DNA of 51,500 nt from Bacillota bacterium. Its GTDB lineage: Bacteria; Macinerneyibacteriota; Macinerneyibacteria; Macinerneyibacteriales; DSCS01. A program made the position numbers and the translations under genes. Positions 17,845 to 26,489 of this stretch are shown in pieces (position 1 is the first letter of the stretch; the number at the start of each line of letters is the position of its first letter). Location of the stretch: assembly GCA_011048995.1 (NCBI GenBank), contig DSCS01000005.1, positions 1 through 51,500 on the forward strand. The letters are read 5' to 3'. Below the pieces are notes generated by a model. It had not been told where the DNA came from. It saw nothing but the letters and a program-made list of their open reading frames with translations, and ran no database searches.

Positions 17845-17879
17845 GCAGGGTGAAGACAACCGAGAAAAAAGGAGGTTTT

Positions 17880-18395
17880 ATGAAGAAGGTCTTGTTATTA
17901 GTTGTTGTTTTGATGTTTGTTGCATCTCCGGTAATTTTGGCCCAGGATATCAGTTTTGGTGTTAATGGTGAATTAGCCATGCCGACCGGGAATTTCGGTG
18001 ATACCAGCAGCATAGGGTTTGGTGTGTCCGGGCAAGTCGAATATCCCTTCAGTGGACAGCTGATCGGTGTAGGGAATATCGGCTTCCTCTATTTCGGTGA
18101 AAAGGATAATAGCGGACTGACCATGTCAGTTATCCCGATCAAAGCCGGTGCGAAATATATGTTCGATGAAGCAGGAACAGGTTTCTACGGAATCGGCCAA
18201 CTCGGTATGTATTTATGGTCATGGAAAGTAGAATATGAATTGTTCGGCGAGACCATTTCCGCAGACGGAAATGAAAGCGAATTCGGTTTTGCTTTCGGCG
18301 GCGGCTACCTCTTTGATTCCGGGTTGGATCTTTCCGCTCAGTATGAGACAGCTGATGCTGATTATTTCAGTATTAAAGTCGGTTATAGGTTTTAA
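17880..18395 (+). CDS. Outer-membrane beta-barrel protein (porin-like, OmpW/OmpA-barrel type)
   Basis: 171 residues from ATG 17880, chosen for GGAGG 4-5 nt upstream and the fitting signal peptide (KKVLLLVVVLMFVASPVILAQ). The mature part alternates polar and hydrophobic residues as in an 8-stranded barrel, with Gly/aromatic turns (GFGVSGQVEYPF, IGFLYFGE, FAFGGGYLF). It ends in ...IKVGYRF, the aromatic C-terminal signal read by the BAM complex. A strong RBS and own promoter suggest high expression. Function beyond an outer-membrane protein is unknown. It resembles the two barrels at 50052 and 50785 in size and style. Confidence 0.8.
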   Translation: MKKVLLLVVVLMFVASPVILAQDISFGVNGELAMPTGNFGDTSSIGFGVSGQVEYPFSGQLIGVGNIGFLYFGEKDNSGLTMSVIPIKAGAKYMFDEAGTGFYGIGQLGMYLWSWKVEYELFGETISADGNESEFGFAFGGGYLFDSGLDLSAQYETADADYFSIKVGYRF

Positions 18396-18453
18396 TTGGC
18401 CTGATCAAAATTAATAAAGAGTTAACATCTTCTCGGAAATGTCTTAAGCTCAT

Positions 18454-18490
18454 ACCCGTCGGCAGGGTCCTTGCCGGCGGGTTCTTTTTT
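18454..18490 (+). terminator. Rho-independent terminator
   Basis: ACCCGTCGGCA and TGCCGGCGGGT pair with one G-U or mismatch around AGGGTCCT-type loop bases, followed by TTCTTTTTT. It ends the barrel gene. Confidence 0.85.
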
Positions 18491-18626
18491 ATTATCTTCT
18501 TTCCTTAACATTGACCTGTTGAAAAAGGTCAGCCCGGATTTGATCGTTTCCACATTCATTCCATATTTGTGGGCTATTCTGGAGGAAACGACGCAAAGGA
18601 ATATGTTACGGCAAGCGAAATATATC

Positions 18627-18674
18627 TTGACAGGAGGGTTTTGAAGGCCTATCATTGACCGGTCGGCAAGTCAA
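18627..18674 (+). promoter_or_regulatory. Promoter and TetR operator of the efflux operon
   Basis: TTGACA (18627-18632) and TATCAT (18650-18655) are 17 nt apart. The inverted repeat TTGACCGGTCGGCAAGTCAA (18655-18674) touches the -10 and runs over the start point. It contains the GACCGGTC core common in TetR/AcrR sites, so the regulator would block its own operon. Confidence 0.7.
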
Positions 18675-18693
18675 ATGCCGGCGGGGAGGGTGT

Positions 18694-19296
18694 ATGGAGC
18701 ATGATACACGCAAAGAGATATTGCAAAGCGCCTTGGAACTCTTTTCATCCAAAGGGTTTGACGGAACCGCATTGTCGGAGATCGCAACAGGTGCCGGGGT
18801 AACGAAGTCATTGGTCTATCATTATTTTAAAAAGAAGGATGAGCTGCTTAAAGAGATCATCGCTCATTTTTTTGAATATTTGACGGAGAAGCGGATGGAA
18901 GCCAAAGACATGATAAAAAAGGACGACCCGGAGTATCATAATAAACATCGTGAGTTTCTGTTGGAGAAATTTGGGCAAATGGAACCGTATCTGAAGATCA
19001 TTTTCGCTGAAATTCCCAAACGAAATGATGTCCGGGAAAGTTTTGTCTCTTATCTGAATAAATGGGCCCGGGAATCGACAGCTGAATTTTGTAAAGATAC
19101 GAAAAAGACAATTGTTCCGGAACACTTTATGTTTCGCTTTGTTTTCTTTCATCTGGCTCCGATGATGCTTTATACTTCGATGAAGGAGATGTGGCAAAAT
19201 GTGCTGGATATGAGTGACCGAAAGATCAAAGAAGGATTCAGAGACGAGTTTTATATTTTGGTCAAAGCTGCCATAGAAAGGAAGGACACGGAATGA
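18694..19296 (+). CDS. TetR-family repressor of the efflux operon
   Basis: 200 residues from ATG 18694 (GGGAGGG upstream). The N-terminal helix-turn-helix is classic: RKEILQSALELFSSKGF, ALSEIATGAGVTKSLVYHYFKKKDELL. The ligand domain is helical and variable. It is the first gene of the tetR-tolC-RND unit, overlapping the next by ATGA, and an inverted repeat covers its promoter. It probably releases DNA when bound by a pump substrate. Confidence 0.93.
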   Translation: MEHDTRKEILQSALELFSSKGFDGTALSEIATGAGVTKSLVYHYFKKKDELLKEIIAHFFEYLTEKRMEAKDMIKKDDPEYHNKHREFLLEKFGQMEPYLKIIFAEIPKRNDVRESFVSYLNKWARESTAEFCKDTKKTIVPEHFMFRFVFFHLAPMMLYTSMKEMWQNVLDMSDRKIKEGFRDEFYILVKAAIERKDTE

Positions 19297-20690
19297 GTAT
19301 AATGAAGCGTATAATTGTGTCGGTCATCTTGATTTTTACTATCTCTTTGTCAGCATTCGGAGTTGACGTCTTGACATTGAGTGAATACCTTGAAAAAATT
19401 ACGGAAAAACTTCCCCAAATCAGGCAAAATCTGATCAAAGAGGAAATGGCAGAATTGAATATTATCAAAGCCGATTCCTATCGGGATCTCTCCTTGAGTG
19501 CGGGAGCTTCATGGAACGGTGTCAACGGATACTCAGGGTACGATTATTCTAACGGACTCTCTCTTTTTGCTAAACTCAAGAAGACATTACCTGCAACAGG
19601 GGCTGTTCTGTCCACTGGAATTGAATATGATTTTCTCAGTATGGAAACGAACGGAAACAACGTCCATCGGTTTGCACCGGCCTTGACTGTGGATGTGACC
19701 CAACCCTTAATGAAGAATTATTTGGGAAAGCTGGATAAAATACCTTTGCTTAAAAGCAAATTAGCTTCTCAGATCCAAAAGCTTCAAACGGATGATGCCC
19801 TGACGGCGTTGCGAACTGATTTCACAAAATTGTATTATCGGTGGGCCTCTTTGGATAATGCTTTACAATTACTGGAAAAGCGTATAGAGAATGCCCTTTT
19901 GATGGAGGAAGAGGTTCAGAGACGTTATCGGAACAACTTAGCCGATGCCGATGAAGTCTACCAAAGCCATTCAACAGTTTTGACGTACAGAGAGGGATAT
20001 GTCCAGACAGAGCGAGGTGTGCAGCAGTTGAAGAAAGAGCTGGAGCCGTATATTGACCTGAGTCATGCCCGTCCGGATGTGGCTCTTTTTGAATCTCTCT
20101 GGCAAAAAGCGGCCGAATACGAGTTTGTCATAACGCCCTTTGAAGAGACGCGTCATTACCTGATGCTAGCGACAACCCTTGAGCAGGCCGGCCTGGATAT
20201 TACACTCAGCCGTGAATTGACAAAACCCGATTTGAATCTTTCGGCCGGGTTGACTTTTCGAACTCAGGAAGAAGCGTTCAGTGATTCTTATAAAGTCGAC
20301 GATTTGGATTACCGTGTGAGTTTGACTCTTAGTTTTCCTTTGGGGAACAGGGCGGCAAAGGCCGGATTATCTCTTTCGCAGCTGGATTATGAATATGCGG
20401 GGTTAGAGATCGTCAACGCTGCATTGTCACATCAAAAGGCCTTGGGGCAGCTTTCAGCACAATTCGGGGGGAATTACCGCCTTCTCGAATTGCGGAAGGA
20501 AAATTTAGAGACACTGAGAAGTCAATACGAAGCTCAGCGAAGAAAATACAATCAAGCCCGCCTGGAGCTCAACAACTTGATTCAGACGGACAATCAGATC
20601 ACCGGGGAGCTTATTCAGATCAATGATCTGAAGTATAATTTGATTGAAGCCTATTTGCAATATTTGTATCTCACAGGACAAAGCCAATAA
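19293..20690 (+). CDS. TolC-family outer-membrane efflux protein
   Basis: 465 residues with a signal peptide (MKRIIVSVILIFTISLSAFG). It has the tandem-duplicated TolC layout: coiled-coil helices (ALQLLEKRIENALLMEEEVQRRYRN, with ADADEV) alternate with amphipathic strands (LNLSAGLTFR, YRVSLTLSFPLGNRAA). The second half ends with the LRSQYEAQRRKYNQARLELNNLI helix. It forms the outer-membrane channel and periplasmic tunnel for the RND pump encoded 14 nt downstream. Confidence 0.9.
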   Translation: MSIMKRIIVSVILIFTISLSAFGVDVLTLSEYLEKITEKLPQIRQNLIKEEMAELNIIKADSYRDLSLSAGASWNGVNGYSGYDYSNGLSLFAKLKKTLPATGAVLSTGIEYDFLSMETNGNNVHRFAPALTVDVTQPLMKNYLGKLDKIPLLKSKLASQIQKLQTDDALTALRTDFTKLYYRWASLDNALQLLEKRIENALLMEEEVQRRYRNNLADADEVYQSHSTVLTYREGYVQTERGVQQLKKELEPYIDLSHARPDVALFESLWQKAAEYEFVITPFEETRHYLMLATTLEQAGLDITLSRELTKPDLNLSAGLTFRTQEEAFSDSYKVDDLDYRVSLTLSFPLGNRAAKAGLSLSQLDYEYAGLEIVNAALSHQKALGQLSAQFGGNYRLLELRKENLETLRSQYEAQRRKYNQARLELNNLIQTDNQITGELIQINDLKYNLIEAYLQYLYLTGQSQ

Positions 20691-20704
20691 TCAGGGGGGC
20701 TAAG

Positions 20705-23700
20705 ATGGAAAAAATCGTACGCTATTTTGCAGAAAACAAATTGGTTGTGAATCTTCTCGTGATCCTTATCGTTTTAGGGGGGATTTTCAGCCTTCTGCGG
20801 GTGAAGCAGGATCATATGCCCAATGTGGAGTCCCATTTTATGATTGTCCGTATCGCTTATCCGGGTTCCAGTCCGGAAGATGTGGAGATGAATGTCCTCA
20901 TCCCCGTGGAAGATGAGCTGGAAAATATCAGCGGGATCGATGAGTTTAATGCCGTTGCTTTTGAAAACGGCGCCAGTATCACAGTCAACCTTGATGAAGG
21001 CCTGAAAGATCCCCAGGCGGTGAAAGACGCGATCTTCCGCCGTATATCCATTTCCAATATTTCCGGGTTGCCGCCGGAGGTGGATGAGATCAACGTCATC
21101 GATTTCAGTCCCACGATGTTTACCGTGTTTGGTATCAGTGTTACTGCTAAAGAAGGCCAAAACGTTTCCCCGCGGGAGCTTTTCTATTTTTCCGACCGCC
21201 TCAAAAATGAATTGAAAAAAGTCCCCGGAGTCGGAGAAATCGACATCGAAGGCTATAGAGAAAGGGAGATCCATATTGTCGTAGATCCGGACAAAATGGA
21301 AAACTATTATGTGTCTTTGAACAGTATTGTCAGTTCGATCAATGCCAGAAACACCCGGTCCACCGGTGGAAAGATCGTTTTGGAAAACGGGGAGCATCTT
21401 GTGGTGACCGACGGGATATTCCACGACCCTATGCAGGTGGGAGAAGTTATCGTCCGCTCTAATTTCGGAGAAAAAAGAGTGCGGGTCAAGGATATTGCTG
21501 ATATTGTGGATGATTTTGAAGAAGAGACGATCCGATTCCGCGTCAACGGACAAAACGGCGTTGATATTGATATTAAGAAAAAAGCCAATGCCGATATTAT
21601 GCGGACGAATAAAAATATCAGGGCCTTTTTAAAGGACTTTGAATCCCAGATACCTGATAACATGGAGATTAACATAACCCGTGACCGGTCGCGGAATGTC
21701 TCCTCACTTTTAAGCGTTGTCCAATCCAATGCGATCATCGGATTTATTTTAGTGATCATCATCCTTCTTTTCTTTTTGGATGCCCGGACTTCTTTCTGGA
21801 CGGCTTTTGGGATCCCTATTTCCCTCTTTTTGACGATGATCTATATGTATGCCATCGACCAGACGCTGAATGTCATTACCCTGGGAGCGATTATCACGGT
21901 GATCGGAATGCTTGTGGATGACGGAATCGTGGTCGCTGATGTTATTTTTGAAAATAAACGCAAAGGGATGCCGTCCATCGATGCGGCTGTGAAAGGGACA
22001 ATGCGTGTTCTCCCGGCTGTTACCGTGACCATTGTGAGTACCATTGCCGCCTTTATGCCTCTTTACACCATCGGCGGGATGATGGGGAAATTCATCTCTT
22101 TTTTCCCGGTGGTGATTTCCGCTATGCTTCTCTTTTCTCTGTTTGAAGCCTTTGTGATCTTACCCAATCACCTGGCGCATGTCCGTCCGGCGAAAGCTCG
22201 GAAAAAAGCCCATTGGTTCCAACCTTTAAGAGACGGGTATGAGCGGCTATTGAATAACGTGTTGCGCTTCCGCTATCTTTTGGTTTTAGTTGTGGTCCTT
22301 ATGGGAATCGGGATCCTCTGGGTGTCTCAGCCGACAATACGGAATTTTGTATTGATGTATGACAATTCAGCTGACCGTATACGCTTGACCGTAAATGCTC
22401 CGGAAGAGGGGATCAGCTTAGACGAGATGGAAAAAAGGGCTGCAACAATTGAAGAGATCATTGTATCTGTGGTCAAGCCTGAAGAACTGGAAGCCTTTAC
22501 AACACAGGTCGGAAGTACAGGAAGTACCGGCAATAAACGAGCATTTTTCGGAATCAATCTTGTGCCTAAGGAAAAAAGGGAAAGGGACGCACGGGCTATA
22601 CTGAGCGAGCTGAGAAAAGAGATCAACCCCAAAAAGATGAAAGGAATCAGCCAGGTCTGGGCCGGTGTTTCCGGCGGAGGCCCCCGGGGAGGAGCGGCTG
22701 TCGATGTCAAGATCATGACCGTAGAACTGGAAGATTCCCTGGCTATTGCTGATGAATTGAAAAGCTATCTTCAGTCCATTCCCGGAGTCACCGATATTGA
22801 TGATGATTATGATGAAGGCAAGCCAGAGTTGCGTATCGAATTGGATTATGGCAAATTGGCATCACTGGGCCTTTCTGTCAGTGATATTACCCGGACTGTG
22901 CGCACAGCCTACAACGGGATCGTGGCGACCAGCATTCAGACGACACGGCAAAAGCTCAACTTCATTGTTAAAGCAGGAAACGGGACAAAGGACAACAAAG
23001 AGTTTCTTTTAAACCTGCTTGTTCCCAATAATCAGGGCCGGTTGATCCGTTTGAGCCAGGTCGCTTCATTGAAAACTGTGGCCGGCGCGTCGCAGATCCG
23101 TCATCATATGGGAGAGCGTGTTATCAGTGTGACGGCTGACGTGGACCCTGCCGTGACGACATCAGCTAAGGTCAACGCGCGGTTGACTGATGAATTTATG
23201 CCTCAGGTCAAAAAATATGACCAAGCATTTCTGAAATTGGGCGGAGAAGCAGAACAGACGAAAAAGACCATGGGCGGAGTCGTCTTTGCCTTCATCATGG
23301 CGGTCTTTTTCATCTACTTCATTATGATCCTCCTCTTCAAGTCTCTTTCGCAGCCCATCATCATTATGATGACCATTCCTTTCGGGTTGTTAGGATCGCT
23401 TCTGGCTTTCCGGCTCCACAATGTCCCCTTGTCCTTCATGGGGATCATCGGGATGATCGGGCTTATGGGAGTGGCTGTCAATGACAGCGTGGTGATGATC
23501 GATTTTATTAACAGCGTCTTTAAAGAGCATCCGGCCAAAGACCGGCTTCATCAGATGGCCAATATCGCGCGCGGGGCAAAGATGCGTCTGCGGCCGGTTA
23601 TTTTGACAACAGTGACTACTGTCGCCGGCCTTATGCCGACTGTCTACGGATTCGGCGGCGATGCAAAGATTATTGTTCCGGTCGTCATGGCGTTGGCCTA

Positions 23701-23809
23701 CGGATTGCTGTTAGCCAGTATTTTAACCTTGTTTATGATTCCTTCTCTCTATATGGTGAATCTTGATATTCGGAGGTTTTTCCGTTTAGATAAGAAACAA
23801 GAGAGTTAA
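20705..23809 (+). CDS. RND-family efflux transporter permease (AcrB/HAE-like)
   Basis: 1034 residues, full length. Membrane helix 1 (LVVNLLVILIVLGGIFSLL) is followed by a porter-domain start with PNVESHFMIVRIAYPGSSPEDVE. Helix 4 carries the proton-relay pair in GMLVDDGIVVADVIFENKRKG. The second half repeats the topology, with GLMGVAVNDSVVMIDFINS and a PVILTTVTTVAGLMPT stretch. It is a proton-driven inner-membrane pump. The operon has no gene for the usual membrane-fusion adaptor between tolC and this gene. Substrate is unknown; drugs, lipids or detergents are typical. Confidence 0.93.
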   Translation: MEKIVRYFAENKLVVNLLVILIVLGGIFSLLRVKQDHMPNVESHFMIVRIAYPGSSPEDVEMNVLIPVEDELENISGIDEFNAVAFENGASITVNLDEGLKDPQAVKDAIFRRISISNISGLPPEVDEINVIDFSPTMFTVFGISVTAKEGQNVSPRELFYFSDRLKNELKKVPGVGEIDIEGYREREIHIVVDPDKMENYYVSLNSIVSSINARNTRSTGGKIVLENGEHLVVTDGIFHDPMQVGEVIVRSNFGEKRVRVKDIADIVDDFEEETIRFRVNGQNGVDIDIKKKANADIMRTNKNIRAFLKDFESQIPDNMEINITRDRSRNVSSLLSVVQSNAIIGFILVIIILLFFLDARTSFWTAFGIPISLFLTMIYMYAIDQTLNVITLGAIITVIGMLVDDGIVVADVIFENKRKGMPSIDAAVKGTMRVLPAVTVTIVSTIAAFMPLYTIGGMMGKFISFFPVVISAMLLFSLFEAFVILPNHLAHVRPAKARKKAHWFQPLRDGYERLLNNVLRFRYLLVLVVVLMGIGILWVSQPTIRNFVLMYDNSADRIRLTVNAPEEGISLDEMEKRAATIEEIIVSVVKPEELEAFTTQVGSTGSTGNKRAFFGINLVPKEKRERDARAILSELRKEINPKKMKGISQVWAGVSGGGPRGGAAVDVKIMTVELEDSLAIADELKSYLQSIPGVTDIDDDYDEGKPELRIELDYGKLASLGLSVSDITRTVRTAYNGIVATSIQTTRQKLNFIVKAGNGTKDNKEFLLNLLVPNNQGRLIRLSQVASLKTVAGASQIRHHMGERVISVTADVDPAVTTSAKVNARLTDEFMPQVKKYDQAFLKLGGEAEQTKKTMGGVVFAFIMAVFFIYFIMILLFKSLSQPIIIMMTIPFGLLGSLLAFRLHNVPLSFMGIIGMIGLMGVAVNDSVVMIDFINSVFKEHPAKDRLHQMANIARGAKMRLRPVILTTVTTVAGLMPTVYGFGGDAKIIVPVVMALAYGLLLASILTLFMIPSLYMVNLDIRRFFRLDKKQES

Positions 23810-23840
23810 GGATACAGGCGGAAATCAATTCCGCCCGTGA

Positions 23841-23892
23841 AAAGGAAGCGGCACTCGACAGGTTCCCCCCTGAAAAGCCGCTTCCTTTTTTT
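23841..23892 (+). terminator. Rho-independent terminator after the efflux operon
   Basis: AAGGAAGCGGC pairs with GCCGCTTCCTT (11 bp) across a 24-nt loop and runs into TTTTTTTT. The loop contains a GCACTCG piece similar to the GCACTCA palindromes elsewhere. Confidence 0.85.
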
Positions 23893-23896
23893 AAAA

Positions 23897-23925
23897 TTGA
23901 ATTCATTTGGTTTTTCTCTTATACT
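23897..23925 (+). promoter_or_regulatory. Promoter of purB
   Basis: TTGAAT (23897-23902) and TATACT (23920-23925) are 17 nt apart, directly after the efflux terminator. Confidence 0.7.
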
Positions 23926-23953
23926 CAAAACCGAAGCAAAAGGGGGATCTTAT

Positions 23954-25249
23954 ATGATAGAGCGCTATACCCGTGAAAAGATGGGGGCTGTGTGGACGGA
24001 AGAGAATAAGCTCCGTAAATGGCTGGAAGTGGAATTGGCTGTATGTGAGGCGTGGCACACAAAAGGGGTTATCCCGGACGAAAGCCTCAAGACGATCCTT
24101 AAAAAGGCTGATTTTAATCTGGACAGAGTGAGGGAGATCGAAGATGTGACCCATCATGATGTCATTGCCTTTTTGACATCGGTGGCTGAATTTGTGGGCC
24201 CCGATAGCCGTTATATTCATTGGGGAATGACCTCCTCTGATATGCTTGATACGGCAAACGGGCTGCTTATGAAAGAGGCCGGAAGATTACTGCTCCATGA
24301 AGTCGAACGGTTGATCGAAGCCCTGGGTGAGCGGGCAAAAGAACATAAATATACTCTGCAGATCGGTCGCTCTCACGGGATCCATGCCGAGCCTATTACT
24401 TTTGGACTTAAGCTTGCAGTTTGGTATGAGGAGATGAAACGCAACCTGAAAAGGCTCCGGCAGGCTGTCGAGGATGTCGCCGTTGGGAAGATCTCCGGTG
24501 CTGTGGGCACCTTTGCCAATATTGACCCTGAAATCGAAGAGATGGTCTGTGAAAAATTAGGCCTTGCCGCCGCCCCTGTATCCAATCAGATTGTTCAAAG
24601 AGACCGCTATGCCTTCTTTATGGCGACATTAGCGGTTATTGCTTCAACGCTGGATAAAATGGCCACAGAACTCAGAGCTTTGCAGAAAACGGAAGTCCTG
24701 GAGGTCGAAGAGCCTTTTAAAAAGGGACAGAAGGGGTCATCGGCTATGCCCCATAAAAGGAATCCCATTATCGGAGAGCGGGTTTGCGGCCTGGCTCGGC
24801 TGATACGGTCGAATTCCTTGGCGGCCATGGAAAACGTAGCGCTTTGGCATGAGCGTGATATTTCCCACTCGTCTGTAGAGAGAGTGATCCTCCCTGACTC
24901 AACGATTGCTTTGGATTATATACTGGACAAAATGACCTGGGTGATCTCAAACATGGCGGTGTATCCTGAAAACATGATGAAAAATCTGGAAAAGATGAAA
25001 GGGCTTGTCTTTTCCCAGTATTTTCTACTCAAACTCACGCAAAAGGGGATGACCCGGGAAGAAGGCTACGCTTTGGTTCAACGCAATGCCATGAAAGTAT
25101 GGGAAGAAGGAAAAGCGTTCAACGAGGTGCTGCTTGAAGACAAAGAATTCACGAAACATTTTTCATCGGAAGAGATCGAGAAAGCCTTTGATTACAATTA
25201 TCATCTCCGCAACGTTGACAAGATCTTCGCCCGCCTCGGCTTAGTATAG
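23954..25249 (+). CDS. purB: Adenylosuccinate lyase
   Basis: 431 residues from ATG 23954; a longer frame back to 23837 would run through the terminator and promoter. It catalyses two fumarate-releasing steps of purine synthesis (SAICAR to AICAR, adenylosuccinate to AMP). Visible: MIERYTREKM start, THHDVIAFL, WGMTSSDMLDTA, QIGRSHGIHAEP with the active His, and the superfamily signature GSSAMPHKRNP with the mobile catalytic Ser. It lies 7 kb from purH-purD under its own promoter. Its TAG stop (25247-25249) lies inside the first bases of repeat copy A, so the last residues may have been set by the repeat insertion. Confidence 0.95.
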   Translation: MIERYTREKMGAVWTEENKLRKWLEVELAVCEAWHTKGVIPDESLKTILKKADFNLDRVREIEDVTHHDVIAFLTSVAEFVGPDSRYIHWGMTSSDMLDTANGLLMKEAGRLLLHEVERLIEALGERAKEHKYTLQIGRSHGIHAEPITFGLKLAVWYEEMKRNLKRLRQAVEDVAVGKISGAVGTFANIDPEIEEMVCEKLGLAAAPVSNQIVQRDRYAFFMATLAVIASTLDKMATELRALQKTEVLEVEEPFKKGQKGSSAMPHKRNPIIGERVCGLARLIRSNSLAAMENVALWHERDISHSSVERVILPDSTIALDYILDKMTWVISNMAVYPENMMKNLEKMKGLVFSQYFLLKLTQKGMTREEGYALVQRNAMKVWEEGKAFNEVLLEDKEFTKHFSSEEIEKAFDYNYHLRNVDKIFARLGLV

Positions 25250-25274
25250 GGGTCGCGTCTTGTATTTAGTATTA
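25246..25274 (+). repeat. Transposase-associated repeat, copy A (solo)
   Basis: 29 nt identical to copies B and C, starting ATAGGGGTCGCG and ending TTTAGTATTA. It continues ACGCTG and a short CGCTGAGAGCG hairpin, matching copy B for part of the way. It starts at the purB stop codon. Confidence 0.9.
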
Positions 25275-25288
25275 CGCTGAGAGCGCCC

Positions 25289-25320
25289 CCGGCACTCAAC
25301 TCTTAAGAGTTGAGTGCCGG
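25289..25320. terminator. Perfect 32-nt palindrome (GCACTCA family), probable purB terminator
   Basis: CCGGCACTCAACTCTT followed by its exact reverse complement. A weak TCTTTT follows. It is joined to repeat copy A through a short C-rich run. The arm matches the hairpins at 984 and 50651. Confidence 0.65.
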
Positions 25321-25400
25321 ATAAATCTTTTCCGGTCGATAAAATGAATTGATTATTACCCTGACTCAAGCAAAAATTTCGTCTCCCAAAAGTAAATTAA

Positions 25401-25410
25401 AACAATTGTT
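25401..25410. promoter_or_regulatory. AACAATTGTT palindrome upstream of the metallo-hydrolase gene
   Basis: Identical to the palindrome in the marR control region (4576-4585). It is followed by a weak TTGAAA (25414) and GATAAT (25439) pair with 19-nt spacing. The MarR protein might bind both sites. Confidence 0.3.
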
Positions 25411-25465
25411 CTATTGAAATCATCGGTATTTGGACGAAGATAATACTATGTTCAAAGGAGGGTGT

Positions 25466-26464
25466 ATGAAGAAACATATCTTTATTTCGGTATTAATAGC
25501 TTTATTCTCCGGAATAGGAGGTCTTCTAATGGCGGATGAAAACCACATTGTAGAAAAGGTGAATGACCATCTCTATGTGATCCAAGGATTAGGCGGGAAC
25601 ATCTCTTTTCTGATTACAGATGAGGGTGTTTTTCTCATCGATATGGGGAATAGCCGGAAAGACGGAGAAACCGTTCTCGAAGAGATTAGAAGGATTACCG
25701 ACAAGCCTTTGATCTATGTCTTTTTGACTCATTATCATGGAGATCATGTCAATGGTATGGCTGCTCTCCCAGTACATGTTCCGGTTATTGCTACAGAGCA
25801 TACTTTGGAAAATTTAAAGAATATAACAACTCCGAACAGAGCCTATAATATCAAAGAGGCTTATCCTGCAGCTATCAAAGATTTGAAAGAAAAGGCGCAG
25901 AAAGACTCGACAGACTCTGAAAAGGCTGCCCGTGAACTGAAGGAAATGCAAAAAAGGTTTGAAGCATATAAAAATGAATCTGTCCGATATCCCGATGAAA
26001 TTTTTGAAACCCGGCGAACCCTTCGGGTAGGGGACTTTACCGTGGAACTCTTTCTTCCGGGGCCGGCCCATACCGGAGGCAATGCTATGGCATTTATTAA
26101 AGAAATGAATGTATTGATTACCGGGGATAACCTCTTTCATAATGATTTTCCCTATATTGATATCCGGGGCGGAGCGGATCCTTATCATTGGATAACGATT
26201 GCCCGTGAACATAGCAAAAAAGGTTATGATATCATTATTCCCGGTCATGGCCCTGTAGCAAAGGGTACGGAGGCTTTGGCTCGTTTTGCCGATTATCTGG
26301 AGTATGCTGCAAATGAGGTGAGAAAAGCAAAAGAAGACGGACTCACTGAAGACGAAGCCGTGGAAAAGATCACTATGGAGCCGTATACCCATTTGGGGAA
26401 AGCCCGTTTCCGGGAAAACAATATCCGAGTGTTTTATAACATAGGGGTCGCGTCTTGTATTTAG
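25466..26464 (+). CDS. Secreted metallo-beta-lactamase-fold hydrolase
   Basis: 332 residues from ATG 25466 (AAAGGAGGGTGT upstream). A signal peptide (KKHIFISVLIALFSGIGGLLMA) puts it in the periplasm or envelope. The fold motifs are complete: FLIDMGNS, the zinc motif THYHGDHVNG, AHTGGNA with the third His, TGDNLFHND with the bridging Asp, and PGHGPVAKG with the last His. It resembles SoxH/quinoprotein-relay and class B-like hydrolases rather than a proven beta-lactamase. A charged insert (about 130-180) separates the halves. The last residues IGVASCI and the TAG stop are encoded by repeat copy B, so the native C-terminus has been replaced. Substrate is unknown. Confidence 0.85.
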   Translation: MKKHIFISVLIALFSGIGGLLMADENHIVEKVNDHLYVIQGLGGNISFLITDEGVFLIDMGNSRKDGETVLEEIRRITDKPLIYVFLTHYHGDHVNGMAALPVHVPVIATEHTLENLKNITTPNRAYNIKEAYPAAIKDLKEKAQKDSTDSEKAARELKEMQKRFEAYKNESVRYPDEIFETRRTLRVGDFTVELFLPGPAHTGGNAMAFIKEMNVLITGDNLFHNDFPYIDIRGGADPYHWITIAREHSKKGYDIIIPGHGPVAKGTEALARFADYLEYAANEVRKAKEDGLTEDEAVEKITMEPYTHLGKARFRENNIRVFYNIGVASCI

Positions 26465-26469
26465 TATTA
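26441..26469 (+). repeat. Transposase-associated repeat, copy B (left end of the element)
   Basis: 29 nt identical to copy A and to the reverse complement of copy C. It overlaps the last 24 nt of the metallo-hydrolase gene. Inward it continues ACGCTG into the hairpin at 26470. Confidence 0.93.
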
Positions 26470-26489
26470 CGCTGGGGGTGCCCCCAGCG
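26470..26489. repeat. GC-rich hairpin at the left end of the element
   Basis: CGCTGGGGG, loop TG, CCCCCAGCG: a 9-bp perfect stem directly inside repeat copy B. Such a head-plus-hairpin arrangement is what REP-type transposases recognise. Copy A has a related, shorter hairpin in the same position. Confidence 0.75.

Noticed and set aside
18422-18655. Open frame of 77 codons on the minus strand between the barrel and tetR genes
   Set aside because: It runs through the terminator hairpin and the tetR promoter, has no RBS and no recognisable domain.
20774-21553. Long antisense frame (259 codons) across the RND gene
   Set aside because: It is a shadow of the conserved permease frame, has His/Asp-rich low-complexity content typical of reverse reading, and no RBS.
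25466-26464. True antibiotic beta-lactamase
   Set aside because: Zinc motifs fit the general fold, but the overall layout resembles other secreted MBL hydrolases and no resistance context is present.
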